Positions 12,468 to 23,342 of a stretch of DNA of 60,000 nt are shown piece by piece. Position 1 is the stretch's first letter. Each line of letters starts with the position of its first letter. The notes under the pieces were generated by a model, which ran no database searches, had not been told where the DNA came from, and saw nothing but the letters and a program-made list of their open reading frames with translations. This DNA is from Polytrichum commune (Eukaryota > Streptophyta > Polytrichopsida > Polytrichales > Polytrichaceae): the NCBI GenBank assembly GCA_950295325.1, contig OX485807.1:31717666-31777665 (forward strand). The letters are read 5' to 3'. The translations under genes were made by a program, and so were the position numbers.

Positions 12468-13082
12468 AACCCAATATGATCAAGAGTACATAACAATATT
12501 CAACCTTGGAGGCGATTTCCGTTTCTTAAAGCACTCATGCCTATTTGTCGTCCACTCTCCCATTGTTGTGAATGAATGTCACCTTGGAATCGGCAAATAG
12601 GAAGCATCCAACAGGAACTTTGCAAAAATCAATCAACTTGTATTATTTTTAGGGGCCCATGGAATCCAACTGCACTAGTGAAAAATGTTATGCTAGTTCC
12701 CCACGCATACAACATCAAAAGTTTTGTTTCTACTTCAAGAATGATATCTACACAAAACATTTGATTTATTATGGCCCATACATGCCCTCCATATGTTTGT
12801 GGTTCATCCATCTCAATTTTGTCCCACTATACAAATTTGTAATTTCCAAAGTTCACTTTAATATAAAATCAAAAATATGTTATTATTATTTTATAAGAGG
12901 AAATCCTTGACCCCATATCACATAAACAATAAATCTTAGGAAAACCAATGATTCGTGACGTTTTCAATGAAAGAATGAGAGATAGGTGTGTGCAAACACA
13001 ATTTGTATAGAACATTCTACAACTCATTGGCTACGTCCCACGGGACTAGGTTTCACATGAGCATAATTCTCCTTTAATTATG
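12468..13082. other. No recognised feature
   Basis: An open frame at 12659-12910 (plus) and its minus-strand overlap have no recognised motif and unremarkable composition. I see no RNA gene or terminal repeats. Confidence 0.4.
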
Positions 13083-13640
13083 AGATTCCCGGTTTATGGG
13101 GAGCACTCAAGCATTTTGACAAGCAACTTCATATTATCATAGTTTATTATTATTAATTTTATTAATTTTATTGTAACCTCTTTCTTTGGAAAGAGACCAA
13201 CATGTAGTTGCCTAGTAATCTTAACTTTTACGTAGTTTTGCTAAGGGTTTGCTCAAAACCCTAGAGCCAACGCGTGCCAATCACACACTACTCACACATG
13301 TTTGAACAACTTGTAGACATACTCGATACGATAAATTTGTTCATTACATACAAGAAAGAGACTCCGTTTATGAGGAACACTCGGGCTGCGTAAGGTGAAC
13401 TTTTCAACAAGCAACTATAAACTATCAAAGTTTTCTGACTCACAACCTCTTTTTTTGGGAAAAAAAAAGACCGTCATGTAGTTGCTCAGTAAAGTGATGT
13501 ATGAACCATAGTGTTTCCTTCTTAATAAGGTTTTACTCGAAACCCTAAAGCCAACAACACACACCCTTCACACGCTACTCACACATGTTCAACAACTGGT
13601 AGGCACACTTGATGCGGTAACATTTATTGATGAAATGCAA
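13083..13640. repeat. Two-copy direct duplication, about 280-bp period
   Basis: Blocks in order at 13083-13360 and 13361-13640 correspond: a GTTTATGRGGARCACTC motif, CAAGCAACTWYAWAC, AACCTCTTT, ATGTAGTTGCYYAGTAA, CGAAACCCTAAAGCCAAC-like text, and CACACGCTACTCACACATG-like text. Divergence is substantial with small indels, so the duplication is old. Confidence 0.6.
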
Positions 13641-14090
13641 GGAAGATTCACGTAGCCTAGTCTCCATCGGGGGCTTTATTGGTATCCATATGATGTGTGT
13701 ACCATGGTGAGGGTAGCAGGTCTCCACCATCAAGGGATGCATCATTGTGAGTGGCTTTAGGGTAGGCCTCAATTTGCATCCTATCACACCCCCCCATGCA
13801 ATTTATGTGTGACGACGACACCTGGACAATGTCGCCCAATTCCATTTATATTATGTTGTTCTCATCATCACTCATGCCGGGTTTCAAACCCCACAAAGAG
13901 CAAACAAGAGGAATATGCCATCGAGACCGCACTCCATTTCTCCTCTTTGTTATACGAATGCGGGACTATGGTTCGCACATGGGATTCAATCATCTCGGCC
14001 AATCTCCGATCGCCAAGTGGACGCACTCGAGAGAGATATAATTGGTTGTGGGTCGAATAGAGAGCCTGCCCTTCTACGATATAAGTTAAG

Positions 14091-14542
14091 TTACGGGCCA
14101 TTGGCTTCACACACAAGCCAAGAGCCGGTACCATGAAATTGTGAGAGCCCAAAAGAAAAGTGCCCAAAGGCTGTCCCCAAGGCACCTCCACAATCATGTA
14201 GTGTGGTCATGGATCCTCGAGTGGAGTGTGAAGCGCTATGTGACCGGGCCCTCAACCAAATGCTATTCCAATGAAAGTCTACTCATGCGGATCCTCGCAC
14301 ATGATCAAATAAAATAAATCAACGGCTGTGAGCGTTCGGAGTGTAATGGTTTTTCGGTTTTGTGTTAGGCCTGCCTCCAAGAGGTGGTTTTTGAAAGCAG
14401 TCCAAGTGACCACGAAACATGATCCATTCGATGTGATGTAGAGTGGATCGAATAGAGTGGAGCACTCTGCCTTTTCCACCAATGAGAGTGCGTGAAGTGT
14501 AATGGTCACATGCTCTCGGTCTTGTGTGTGAAGTGGCCCTAA
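14091..14542 (+). mobile_element. Non-autonomous TIR element (TTAGGGCCACTTCACAC type), 452 bp
   Basis: The right terminus, read inverted, is TTAGGGCCACTTCACACAC. The left terminus is a mutated TTACGGGCC...CTTCACACACAAG. The interior blocks (GAAATTGTGAGAGCCCAAAAG, TGTGACCGGGCCCTCAACC, CACCTCCACAATCATGTAGTG-like and CTCCAAGAGGTGGTTTTTGA) recur in 41756-42246, so this is a family. The short open frames inside are chance frames. The superfamily is unsure: the GGGCC ends recall PIF/Harbinger Tourist-like elements, but no matching TSD is proven. Confidence 0.65.
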
Positions 14543-14586
14543 TTATGTTTTTGTGTTCTTTGGGCAGGGGTGAGTATTTGCATGTT

Positions 14587-14646
14587 GGTTATACAATAGA
14601 GTTCTTCATAAAGCAATAGAGTTATGAAGAACTCTATTGTATAACC
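14587..14646. repeat. Perfect 23-bp hairpin
   Basis: 14587-14609 (GGTTATACAATAGAGTTC...) is exactly inverted at 14624-14646 with a 14-base loop. The same arm recurs without its partner at 14666-14683 (partial) and 14704-14726. The perfect match inside otherwise degenerate DNA implies a recent origin. It lies between two inverted TIR elements. Confidence 0.85.
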
Positions 14647-14744
14647 AATAAAGAACAACCATTGTACAATAGAGTTCTTCATTAAGCAACGGTATTTGCA
14701 TGTGGTTATACAATAGAGTTCTTCATGGGGTTAGACCTTAACCA

Positions 14745-15030
14745 TGAATTTATGAGACTTAACACAAAAACCACCTCTTAAAGGTAGGCCTAACAAAAAA
14801 CCATGAGACTCCGAATGCTCACAACCGTTGTTCTATTCTATTTTATCATGTGTGAGGACCCGCATGAATAGAAATTCATCGAAATAACATTTGGTTGAGG
14901 GTCCGATCACATATGACTTCACACTACAATTGAGGACCCGTGACCACACGACATGATTTTGGAGGTGTGTTGGGATGGCCTTTGGACACTTTCTTTTGGG
15001 CTCTCACAATTTCATGGCCAATGGCCCTTA
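14745..15030 (-). mobile_element. Truncated inverted copy of the 14091-14542 element
   Basis: On the minus strand it matches the neighbour: the GGGCCATTGGCC-like end at 15012-15030, GAGAGCCCAAAAGAAAG, TGTGATCGGACCCTCAACC, and the block AACCACCTCTT with GGTAGGCCTAAC. The distal terminus near 14745 is missing. With 14091-14542 it makes an inverted pair about 200 bp apart. Confidence 0.65.
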
Positions 15031-16012
15031 TATTGTATATGAAACTGGTTGCCATTGGGAGGGTCAACAAACGGATTTTCTTTGACCTAGCCTCGATCAA
15101 AAGTGGCATCCGAGATTCTATGGTGCGTCACCCCAAAATTCTTGCATGCAATCAATCATTGGCATTATGTTGTTGCATATATAGTTCAAAGGAATGATTT
15201 GGGGAATGTTTGGTGTTGCAAAGAGTTGGGAGATATATTATTAAGTTAAGATTTGGAGTTAGGTAGTTAGTTGAGCCTTGAATGATCAAGAGTTATTAGA
15301 ACTAAGTTTACACTAGGGTCTAAGACCAACGAAACTATTGAGATTAAGCAATTCTATTGGTCGAGAGCAGAGTTTTGGACTTAAGGAGTTCACAAAAGGG
15401 TTTGGCTCCAAGTTATGATTTCTATGCTATTGTATGTAATTAGGTTGACTATGTACCCATGCAAACAACTTCGGGTGAAAAGCAAGTCACAAAACACACA
15501 ACTTATAACCCTAAACACTTATAACTTTGTATATTCGTCCATTGAACAAACATAGTAAAAACATTTCTACGTTTTGTTGTTATGGTGTTAAACATCCAAA
15601 ATAGTGTCTCGTATTAGCATGTGGCAACCTAATTGCACATGTTGATGTAGATAACCAACAACATGGGAGTGGATGACGAGTCACATGAGCGGCAAGTCAT
15701 CCACAAACTCACGTTGTTTATTGGACATAATCGATCAACTTATTGACAAAATCCGGGAAAGATGCATGCAAAGTGTCTTCATGAATGATATATTGTAAGG
15801 ATCAAGATAATCATTATAATTTTGGATGCGTGATGATGAATGGACAATAGTGTGGCATCACTCAAGAAAATACTCCTCCAAGTTTGAGAAACCAATCTTG
15901 AGTCCAAAAGTAAGGTTTGTTGAGACCCCAAGCCCTTATTGAAATCCACCCTCATAAAAGCTAATGATCCCTCTCATTGTATTAGTAAATGAGGATACAC
16001 CTTATAAGCAGC
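15031..16012. other. No gene recognised; one short foldback
   Basis: The only structure noted is a foldback at about 15654-15726, where GTGGATGAC pairs with GTCATCCAC and the flanking AACATGGGA pairs imperfectly with TCACGTT. Otherwise I see no coding signal or repeat unit. Confidence 0.4.
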
Positions 16013-16015
16013 TAC

Positions 16016-16168
16016 CACTACAAACACGTGAATCCCACGTAATCGCCATGTATCAGTCACAGAGGAATGCACATCTATCACTGTGCTAGATTTGTTGATT
16101 TTCAAGTGATGTAGGACAAATTTTCTAGTGAAGTGGGCCAATTGCCCATGCGTCATATGCTTGTAGTG
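16016..16168. mobile_element. CACTA-type MITE, 153 bp, copy B with TAC target duplication
   Basis: The element begins CACTACAAACACGTGAATCC and ends in GCATATGCTTGTAGTG-like text, whose inverse is CACTACAAGCATATGA. It is flanked by TAC on both sides (16013-16015 and 16169-16171), the 3-bp target duplication expected for CACTA transposons. The homologous copy A is at 5878-6029. It is non-autonomous and has no ORF. Confidence 0.8.
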
Positions 16169-16647
16169 TACCTTATATGATTCAATTCCACGGAGAGCTT
16201 TGTGACCTTATTCGACTATTGTTATATGGGTTTGCCTATTTTGAATCCTATATTTGCTAAATATTAACATGAAAGATAAGACTTCTACATTATTTGAATG
16301 TTGAAAAACTGCACACTTTGGGTTTGAATAAAGCAAAGTCAACCACATGGCACCCACCTGTATTAATACTAGATGGGCCCATGCCTTCCTGACCCTTTAC
16401 AACCGTACACATGTCACATCACTTTAACATGAGCCCCCAACCTTTTCAAAAAGGTGGGAAACAGTGCAAGAACATTGGCTTAACAACCTTGCCACCATGT
16501 TGTTGGTTGCCTATAGATATTTAGGAGTCCCTGTATACATGAATGGGTCATCCACATTTTGAACTTTTTTTTTTATGGGCACAAATCACATTTTGAACTT
16601 TAAAATTTCATTATCATTCATATATCCTTGCCTCAATTTCGAATGGC

Positions 16648-17189
16648 CTAAGGGCCGCTTTACACCCAGAGGCCGGGCCAATTCATTGTGTAAGAGGCTT
16701 GAAATCCTCACTTGTGATTGGTCAAAAAGGTTGAAATCGGTCCCAACCCCTTTACACCTAGAGGCCAAGCCGATTTGGTGGTATGAAATTTTTAATAAAA
16801 AAATGCATGATATGACACAGCCCGAGCTCGTTGAATTGGGTGCACCCAAAATGGAAGGCCAATTCTTGGCCTCAGGGCCAATGTCAAATTTCAAATAAGA
16901 AAATTTTTCATAATAAAATATGACTTTTTTAGCGAACCATATCCATTGGATTATGTTGAAACATGAACGGTTCTATGCTAGATTATGCTAGATTCGTTGG
17001 ATTATGCTATATTTATTGCATTGGCCTAGCTTCTTGGCCCTAACGCCTTTACATATGGGAAAATTGGCCCCCATTATAATACTATTATAATGTGTAGTTG
17101 AGACTGGCCTCCAACCCAGAAGGGGCTGAAATTTCATGCAATCGGCCTCAAGGGGAATTGGCCCAGCCTCTAGGTGTAGCAGCCCTAAA
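16648..17189 (+). mobile_element. Left arm of 1.1-kb palindrome: 542-bp TIR element
   Basis: It starts CTAAGGGCCGCTTTACACC and ends in a mutated inverse (GGTGTAGCAGCCCTAAA), so the arm has its own terminal inverted repeats of about 30 bp. The whole arm is also the inverse of 17221-17763 with modest divergence: GAGCTCG...GGGTGCACCC, GTTGGATTATGCTA-type repeats and CATATGGGAAAATTGGCCCC appear in both. Open frames inside are not coding-like. The ends resemble the TTAGGGCCACTTCACAC family nearby. Confidence 0.75.
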
Positions 17190-17220
17190 TGACTTTGGGT
17201 TTGTAATAGAGTTGCTAAAA

Positions 17221-17763
17221 TTTAGGGCCGCTCTACACCTAGAGGCCGGGCCAATTCCCCTTGAGGCCGATTGCATGAAACTTCAATCCCTTTTGGGTTG
17301 GAGGCCGGTCTCAACTACACATTATAATAAGATTATAATGGGGGCCAATTTTCCCATATGTAAAGGCCTTAGGGCCAAGAAGCTAGGCCAATTCAATAAA
17401 TCTAGCATGATCCAACGGCTCTAGCATAATCTAGCATGGAGCCGTTCATATTTCCACATAATCCAATGGATATGGTTCGCTAAATGAATCATATTTTCAT
17501 CTAAAAAGTTTTCTTATTTGAAATTTGACATTGGCCCCGAGGCCAAGAATTGGCCTTCCATTTTGGGTGCACCCGATTCAATGAGCTCGGGCCGTGTCAT
17601 ATCATGCAATTTTTGGTTAAAAATTTCATACCACCAAATCGGCATGGCCTCTAGGTGTAAAGGGATTGGGGCTGATTTCAGCCTTTTGACCAATCACAAG
17701 TGAGGATTTCAAGCCTCTTACACAACGAATTGGCATGGCCTGTAGGTGTAAAATGGCCCTTAG
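17221..17763 (-). mobile_element. Right arm of 1.1-kb palindrome: 543-bp TIR element
   Basis: It is the inverted partner of 16648-17189 across a 31-bp spacer (17190-17220). It begins TTTAGGGCCGCTCTACACC and ends GGTGTAAAATGGCCCTTAG. Both arms have nearly equal length, so either two copies inserted head-to-head or one duplicated by inversion. A transcript through it would fold into a very long hairpin. Confidence 0.75.
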
Positions 17764-19600
17764 AAACTAGTGTGGTGTTTTAAATAATGCATCAATTTTG
17801 TCAGTAACCACAAGCCCTAATGATTGAACAAAAAGATTCAGTTTTCTTTTTAGTTTACTTATTTATTTTATGTGCTTAAAAGCATGCCACTAAGTTTGTA
17901 GACTTGTCCACGAAAATACCTAATTGGCTTGGTACTGAACCCATTGATTGTGGTGACTCCAACCCTACATCACTCAATTATAAGCCTTTCAACTGCATGC
18001 CATCCGTAAAATTGCGTGTATGCAAAAATGGGTACTACTGTAGGGTGATGTTTGGTTCAAGACCAAATTTATAAAATTCATAAAGCAAATTAAACTAGGA
18101 AGAAGAAGAAGATGATTGTCATGTGTCAAATATCCACATTGGTCAACACCATGTTGAATATGGTACGGAAACTAGCTTTTGGCATTCAAAGTCTTGAATC
18201 ATACACCACTTTACATTATCACAATTTCATTTCTCATGTAAGAGTAGACATGATCATATTTGTCATAAATTTATGAAATATAGTTTGCATCATCAATCGC
18301 TTTACTCTTAGTGTAGATACCAATAATTGTGTCTTTTTTATATGATAAAGTTAATCGTATAGTCACCAAAAGTGGGGCCAACTCAAGTTTTGTGAAGGAA
18401 GCTCCACATCCAACACTTGTGACAGTAACTTGTGAAAGAATCAGGGAGGGAAATCATTCTGCTCTATTCTAGGCCAACAAAAGTTTTGAAAAACAATTCA
18501 GTTTTTTTTCTTGGGGTTCAATCCTTTGTTGGGAGTCTGCAGGTTATGAGAGGAGGATAGAGATGCACATGCACATACGAGGTAAACAAAACGAGAAGAT
18601 TCCTACTTATATGGAGATAAAACAATGGAGGCAAAACACCTTATGCTCCATCACAAAATACCGTGATCAACATGAGGCTGACATGCTCACATTCATGCTG
18701 GTACCAAGATACGGGCATTATTTTTTCTTTTCTTTCTTTCTAGAGATAAAACACGTTGGCACCTAAAACTCAATGAAGTTCTCCAAGACTTTTCGGTTAT
18801 ACTCAAACAAGGGACCTAATTCATCTCCATACTTTGTGGTTAGCTTGATATGTTTGAGAATTTTTAAGACACCTCCAAGGTGCCCACCAAGCATTGCAAC
18901 TTCACGTTTGTCCCCCAAATAAACCAACGCAAAATAACTCATACGGAAACCACCAACTCACATGATAATTGGTAGACTTTGTGCACTTACTATAACTTGT
19001 AACCCATTCCTCGGAAAGGACAATAGCACGCATGCAAAGAGACTTTTCATCGATGCTTGCTCTCTAAGGCGTTGACATTTACATCCATCCATCCATCCAA
19101 TGAAAGCCATCGAGACACTATATATCTAACTTATCTATCGAAGAAGAGCACTCTTAATTAGTAGAAATTATGGTTACATGTTACCCCAAATGGCAAAGTC
19201 TTGGAAAGCGAATTTGAACAAACAACAATCTTTATAGCCATACTAGCAACCCACTTGTTTCAAAAGCAACGGTAGTAAACTTTTATTCCATATGTGATTT
19301 GTGGATGAAAATTTGCTGCATGGATGAAAGCATGACTAAATTTTTGAGACTTAATTATGTGTCATGTGATATTTGCACGTGATGTTGCTCATTTAATACA
19401 ATAGGATGTCGCTTTCTGTAGCTAACATGACATTGAAATTGCTATCAAAGACCTCGATCCACTTACTTAGGACTTTGATTGAGATAATGAATCCATAAGA
19501 TATGTTGAAATAATTCATAATCATACACCATGATATTATAAATGTTTTCTTAGTGGAGCGATTTGTCCTACAAACTATGAGTTGTCATTTAGGGTTGTGT
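17764..19600. other. No recognised gene or repeat unit
   Basis: A small (ATCC)n run lies at about 19083-19100. The open frame at 18563-18766 (plus) has no recognisable motif. The region shows no RNA gene or clear inverted termini that I could find. Confidence 0.4.
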
Positions 19601-19619
19601 ATGGTTATAACTTCATATT

Positions 19620-21300
19620 TAGAATACCCCTCTTTACTATTCAAGTTATTTCCCATTTCGTGATGTGCATATCACCTGTTATATATTATTTAAGCTTGAA
19701 AATTAACATCCTCAATAAAGAAAAGTTATAGAAACACGTAACTCCAAATGGAAACACACATAAACACACATAATGTTTTGAAACTTGTAACAAAGTCACT
19801 TGTTAGAGCCTTGAGGTGTGTGAAAAGCAGATAGTGGCCCAATAGGAACCGAGGCTTAAAATGTGAATATTGTTACTTTTGAAGCAAGTTATTACGTACT
19901 CCTTGATGGGACTTTTATGTACATACCAACTTTTATATGTTGTTTGGGCTAAAAACAATATTCTCAATGAAAACTTGTAGCAATTTGTAACTTCAGATGG
20001 ACACACAAATTCATGAAATGTGGGTGCAAATTTTTGGAACCAATAAATACACACTTTCTTTCTTTTTGTTGGAGTCGCCAAGGCATATGAAGAGCACATA
20101 TTGAACACACGAAGGCTTGAAGTGTGATTACTATTTTTTATCAACCAAATTAACTTCCCATACCTTTGATGTACACACCAACTATAATATTGTTGATTTT
20201 GTTTTCAATGATATTCTCAATGAAAAGTTGTTGCTCCAAATAAAAATCCATGCTAACAAGACAAATAGAAAGTAATGAACAAACAATTGTGTTAGAGCCG
20301 CCAGGTGTATGAAGAGCACATAAGGAACAACAACTTGAAGTGTGAATATTATTCTTTTTTCTAGCAAATTATTTCCCCAATCCTTTGGCGCACATACCAA
20401 CTATAATACGTCACATGAAAATTTTAAATGATATTCTCAAGAAAAATTTAATATCCGAATAAAAATCCATGCAAATAAGACAAACAAGGACTAACTAACA
20501 AACAATTTTGTTAGAGCCGCCAGGTGTATGAAGAGCACATAAATGAGCACATAAGAAACAAAGGCTTGAAGTGGGAATGCTGTTCTTTTTTCCTACCAAT
20601 TTATTTCCCCAATCCATTGACGCACATACCAACTATAATACGTCCCATGAATTTTAAAATGATATTCTCAACACAAAAGTTTAACATCCCAATAAAAACC
20701 CACGCCAATAAGACAAACAAGGACTATCTAACAAACAATTTTGTTAGAGCCGTCAGGTGTATGAAGAGCACATAAATGAGCACATAAGAAACAAAGGCTT
20801 GAAGTGGGAATGCTCTTCTTTTTTCCTACCAATTTATTTCCCCAATCCATTGACGCACGTACCAACTATAATATGTCCCATGAATTTTAAAATGATATTC
20901 TCAACACAAAAGTTTAACATCCCAATAAAAACCCAAGCTAATAAGACAAACAAGGACTAACTAACAAACAATTTTGTTAGAGCCGTCAGGTGTATGAAGA
21001 GCACATGATGAGCACGTGCAGAATGAAGTTGGCTTGGAAGTGTGAGTATATATTGTTCTTTGGCAACCGAGCTATTTTCCAATCCTCGTCGATGTACACA
21101 ACCACTATAGTATCTTATTAACTCAGTTTTTAAATGATATTCTCAATACAAGGGTCTAGCTCCCAAATGAAAACCCACTCCAATAGGACAAACGGGAAGT
21201 GTGGTAGTAATAAACAAAGGGGTTTGTTAGAGCCGCCAAGGTGGATGAAAAGCACGGCGCGTGGGTGGGCACCTATTGAAGAGCGGGGGCTTGAAGTGTG
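19620..21300. repeat. Tandem array of about 230-bp units, about 8 copies
   Basis: The block GTTAGAGCC(G/T)YCAGGTGTATGA recurs at 19802, 20068, 20292, 20510, 20743, 20976 and 21226, giving spacings of 266, 224, 218, 233, 233 and 250 bp. A further diverged unit precedes 19802. Each unit also carries GAGCACATA, GGCTTGAAGTG, ATTATTTCCCCAATCC-like, ACCAACTATAATA and GATATTCTCAA. The central units (20510-20976) are most alike; the edges are more diverged and the last is GC-richer. The open frames inside it are repeat-phased chance frames, not genes. Confidence 0.85.
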
Positions 21301-21552
21301 AGGCACTATTAATGAGGGAAAGCCCTCCCACCATGGACGGCACCACCTTGTTGGCAGCAAGCAGTACAAGGCCCATAAACTCTCGTCCACAAACATAGCC
21401 TTCATTAATGGACCCATTCATCACCCGTACTCCCCCTCACTTACCATTACCGCCCCCTTTTCACCCGTAACCCGGTACAATGCAAGCGGGAGGGGGGCCG
21501 ATATATGGAGCATGACGCCATTTGCCATAACTTTGTGTTTCCCAAGCCCCAT

Positions 21553-23332
21553 CCATAGTATTATTAAGCGGTGTGTGTTCGTTCACGTGGGCCCTGGGAA
21601 TAAGATAATCATGGGATGCTCTAAACCTAATGGAAGAAGACTGAAATTAAGATTGAATGTGCACTAGGTTTGGGGCATCTTATGGTTTTATAGCTTAACT
21701 TAGTGTTTCTCAAGCCCCATCTAAGTTATAACATTATGAAGCGGTGTGTGTTCGTTCACGTGGGCCTTGAGAATATAACCATCGGATGCTCCAAACTGAA
21801 TGGAAGAAGACTCAAATTAAAATTGAATCTGCACTAGGTTCGGGGCATCCCATGGTTATATGGCTTAGCGTTTTTCAAGCCCCGTGCGTAACATTATTAA
21901 GCGATGTGTGTTCGTTCACGTGGGGCTGAGAATATAACCATGGGATGCTCTAGATCTAATGGAAGAAGACACAAATTAAGATTGCATATGCACTAGGTTT
22001 GGGGCATCCCATGGTTATATAGCTTAATGTTTCTCAAGCCCCATTCATAGCATTATTAAGCGGTGTGTGTTCGTTCACAAGGGCCCTAAGAAGATAACCA
22101 TGGGATGCTTCAAACCTGATGCAAAAAGACTCAAATCATGATTAAATCTGCACTAGGTTTGGGGCATCTTATGGTTATATAGCTTAGTGTTTCTCAAGCC
22201 CCATCTATAACATTATGAAGCGGTGTGTGTTCGTTCACATCGGCCTTGAGAATATAACCATGGGATGCTCTAGACCTAATGGAAGAAGATTCAAATTAAG
22301 ATTGAATATGCACTAGGTTTGAGGCATCCCATGGTTATATAGCTTAGTGGTTCTCAAGCCCCATTCATAGCATTACTAAGCGGTGTGTGTTCGTTCACAA
22401 GCGCCCTAAGAAGATAACCATGGGATGCTTCAAACCTAATGCAAGAAGACTCAAATCAAGATTGAATTTGCACTAGGTTTGGGACATCCCATGGTTATAT
22501 AGCTTAGTGTTTCTCAAGCCACGTGCATAACATCATTAAGCGGTGTGTGCTTGTTCACGTGGGGCTGAGAATATAACCATGGGATGCTCCAGACCTAATG
22601 GGAGAAGACTCAAATTAAGATTGCATATGCACTAGGTTTGGGGCATCCCATGGTTATATAGCTTAGTGTTTTTCAAGCCCCATCCATAGCATTATTAAGT
22701 GGTACGTGTTTGTTCACGTGGGCCCAGGGAATATAACCATGGGATGCTCCAAACCTAATGGACGAAGACTCAAATTAAGATGGAATCTGCACTAGGTTTG
22801 GGGCATCCCATGGTTATATAACTTAGTGTTTCTCAAACCCCGTGCATAACATTATTAAGCAATGTGTATTCGTTCATGTGGTCATGAGAATATAACCTTG
22901 GGATGCTCCAAACCTAATGCACTCAAATTAAGATTGAATGTGCACTAGGTTTGGTACATCCCATGCTTAGAAAACTTAGTATTTTCCCAAGCCCCGTGCA
23001 TAACATTATTAAGCAATGTGTGTTTGTTCATGTGGCCTTGAGAATATAACCTTGGGATGCTCCAAACCTAATGCACTCGAATTAAGATTGAATTTGCACT
23101 AGGTTTGGGGCATCATGTGGTTATATAGCTTAGTGTTTCTCAAGCCCCGTCCATAACATTATTAAGCAGTGTGTGTTTGTTCACATGGGCCTTGAGAATA
23201 TGACCTTCGGATGCGCCAAACCTAATGCGAGAAGACTCATATTAAGATTGAATTTGCACGACATTTGGTCCATCTCATGGTTATATTCTCAAAGCCCACA
23301 CGAAGAAACGCACATTGCTTGATAATGTTATG
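21553..23332. repeat. MITE-derived satellite: 11 tandem units of about 160 bp
   Basis: Units begin (at CATAACATTATTAAG or variants) near 21553, 21727, 21886, 22046, 22205, 22366, 22526, 22685, 22845, 22999 and 23152. Most spacings are 153-161 bp. Each unit contains a near-perfect inverted repeat of about 29 bp: TATAACCATGGGATGCTCC...CCTAATG pairs with CACTAGGTTT...GGCATCCCATGGTTATA around a loop of about 29 bp. Between units the right arm stops at TCTCAAGCCCC and joins directly to the next CATAACATT. The eleventh unit alone keeps both outer ends. No coding capacity. Confidence 0.9.
23152..23332. mobile_element. Complete founder-type foldback MITE at the end of the satellite, 181 bp
   Basis: The left end CATAACATTATTAAGCAGTG is mirrored by the right end, whose inverse reads CATAACATTATCAAGCAATG. 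Pairing continues inward through TGTGTGTTTGTTC / GTGCGTTTCTTCG and GGGCYTTGAGAATAT. The total inverted arms are about 75 bp with mismatches. This is the only unit of the array with a full right terminus. A solitary relative is at 32788-32942. Confidence 0.85.
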
Positions 23333-23342
23333 TCTAAGTCAT

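Noticed and set aside
13657-14197. Several overlapping frames near 13.6-14.2 kb as an LTR-retrotransposon protein
   Set aside because: No gag, protease, reverse transcriptase or integrase motif is visible, and frames on both strands compete.
16586-17703. Paired frames beginning MKFDIGPEAKNWPSILGAP on both sides of 17.2 kb as duplicated genes
   Set aside because: They are mirror images caused by the palindrome and end within non-coding TIR element sequence.
20524-20960. Two near-identical open frames starting MYEEHINEHIRNKG as a duplicated gene family
   Set aside because: They are the same phase of the 230-bp tandem unit, are not conserved as frames in other units, and have no recognisable domain.
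21553-23332. CRISPR-like array
   Set aside because: Units are contiguous 160-bp repeats without unique spacers, in a plant-like nuclear context.
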